This document shows, piece by piece, positions 14,492 to 14,569 of a stretch of DNA of 14,569 nt; position 1 is the first letter of the stretch; every line of letters begins with the position of its first letter. The notes under the pieces are model-generated. The model was not told the origin of the DNA. It searched no databases and saw nothing but the letters and a program-made list of their open reading frames with translations. This DNA is from CAUPWF01 sp964367905 (lineage in GTDB: Bacteria > Bacillota > Clostridia > Lachnospirales > Lachnospiraceae): contig CAYIZP010000056.1 of the NCBI GenBank assembly GCA_964367905.1, positions 1 through 14,569 of the forward strand, read 5' to 3'. The translations under genes were made by a program, and so were the position numbers.

Positions 14492-14569
14492 TACACCAAA
14501 CAACCCCAATGCGCAAGAGGGATTTTTGTTGCATCAGACCATGAAACAAATTGACAGATTTATTTTTCT

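Overview
The window reads like ordinary chromosome from a low-GC, Gram-positive anaerobe of the Clostridia, most likely Lachnospiraceae. The grounds are protein style, strong AGGAGG-type ribosome sites, sigma-A-type promoters, a KtrA/KtrB potassium pair, type III pantothenate kinase, and a small orphan protein between birA and coaX that I associate with that family. All 14 genes lie on the minus strand, so transcription runs from high to low coordinates. I see no mobile element, CRISPR array, tRNA or rRNA.

In order of transcription: (1) 14418-12652 is one reading frame joining a complete SfsA-type nuclease-fold domain to a complete MutY adenine glycosylase. It has its own extended -10 promoter in the 100-base gene-free stretch at the window's right edge. 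(2) 12557-11637 and 11561-10536 are a sugar-phosphate nucleotidyltransferase-like gene and galE, with a promoter in front of the first. They fit nucleotide-sugar supply. (3) 10456-2127 is a closely packed train of ten genes with gaps of 41 bases or less, or short overlaps: ktrB, ktrA, a SpoU/TrmH RNA methyltransferase, a NfeD-like protein, a QmcA-like SPFH protein, argF, birA, a small unknown, coaX and dusB. Functions are mixed: potassium uptake, RNA modification, membrane organisation, arginine synthesis, biotin and CoA cofactors. The spacing suggests one or a few long transcripts. (4) 2060-1 holds greA and lysS. A consensus sigma-A promoter (TTGACA, 17 bases, TATAAT) starts inside the end of dusB. 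A perfect 26-base palindrome lies between the two genes. lysS runs off the left edge and probably lacks only its last dozen or so codons.

The most unusual item is the SfsA-MutY fusion: a putative PD-(D/E)XK nuclease joined directly to the glycosylase that removes adenine opposite 8-oxoguanine. Both halves keep all the key residues I can check. Other points of note are the consensus greA promoter, the greA-lysS palindrome, an AT-rich dyad over a possible ktrB promoter, and the uncharacterised 105-residue protein between the two cofactor genes. No stretch over 300 bases lacks a gene.
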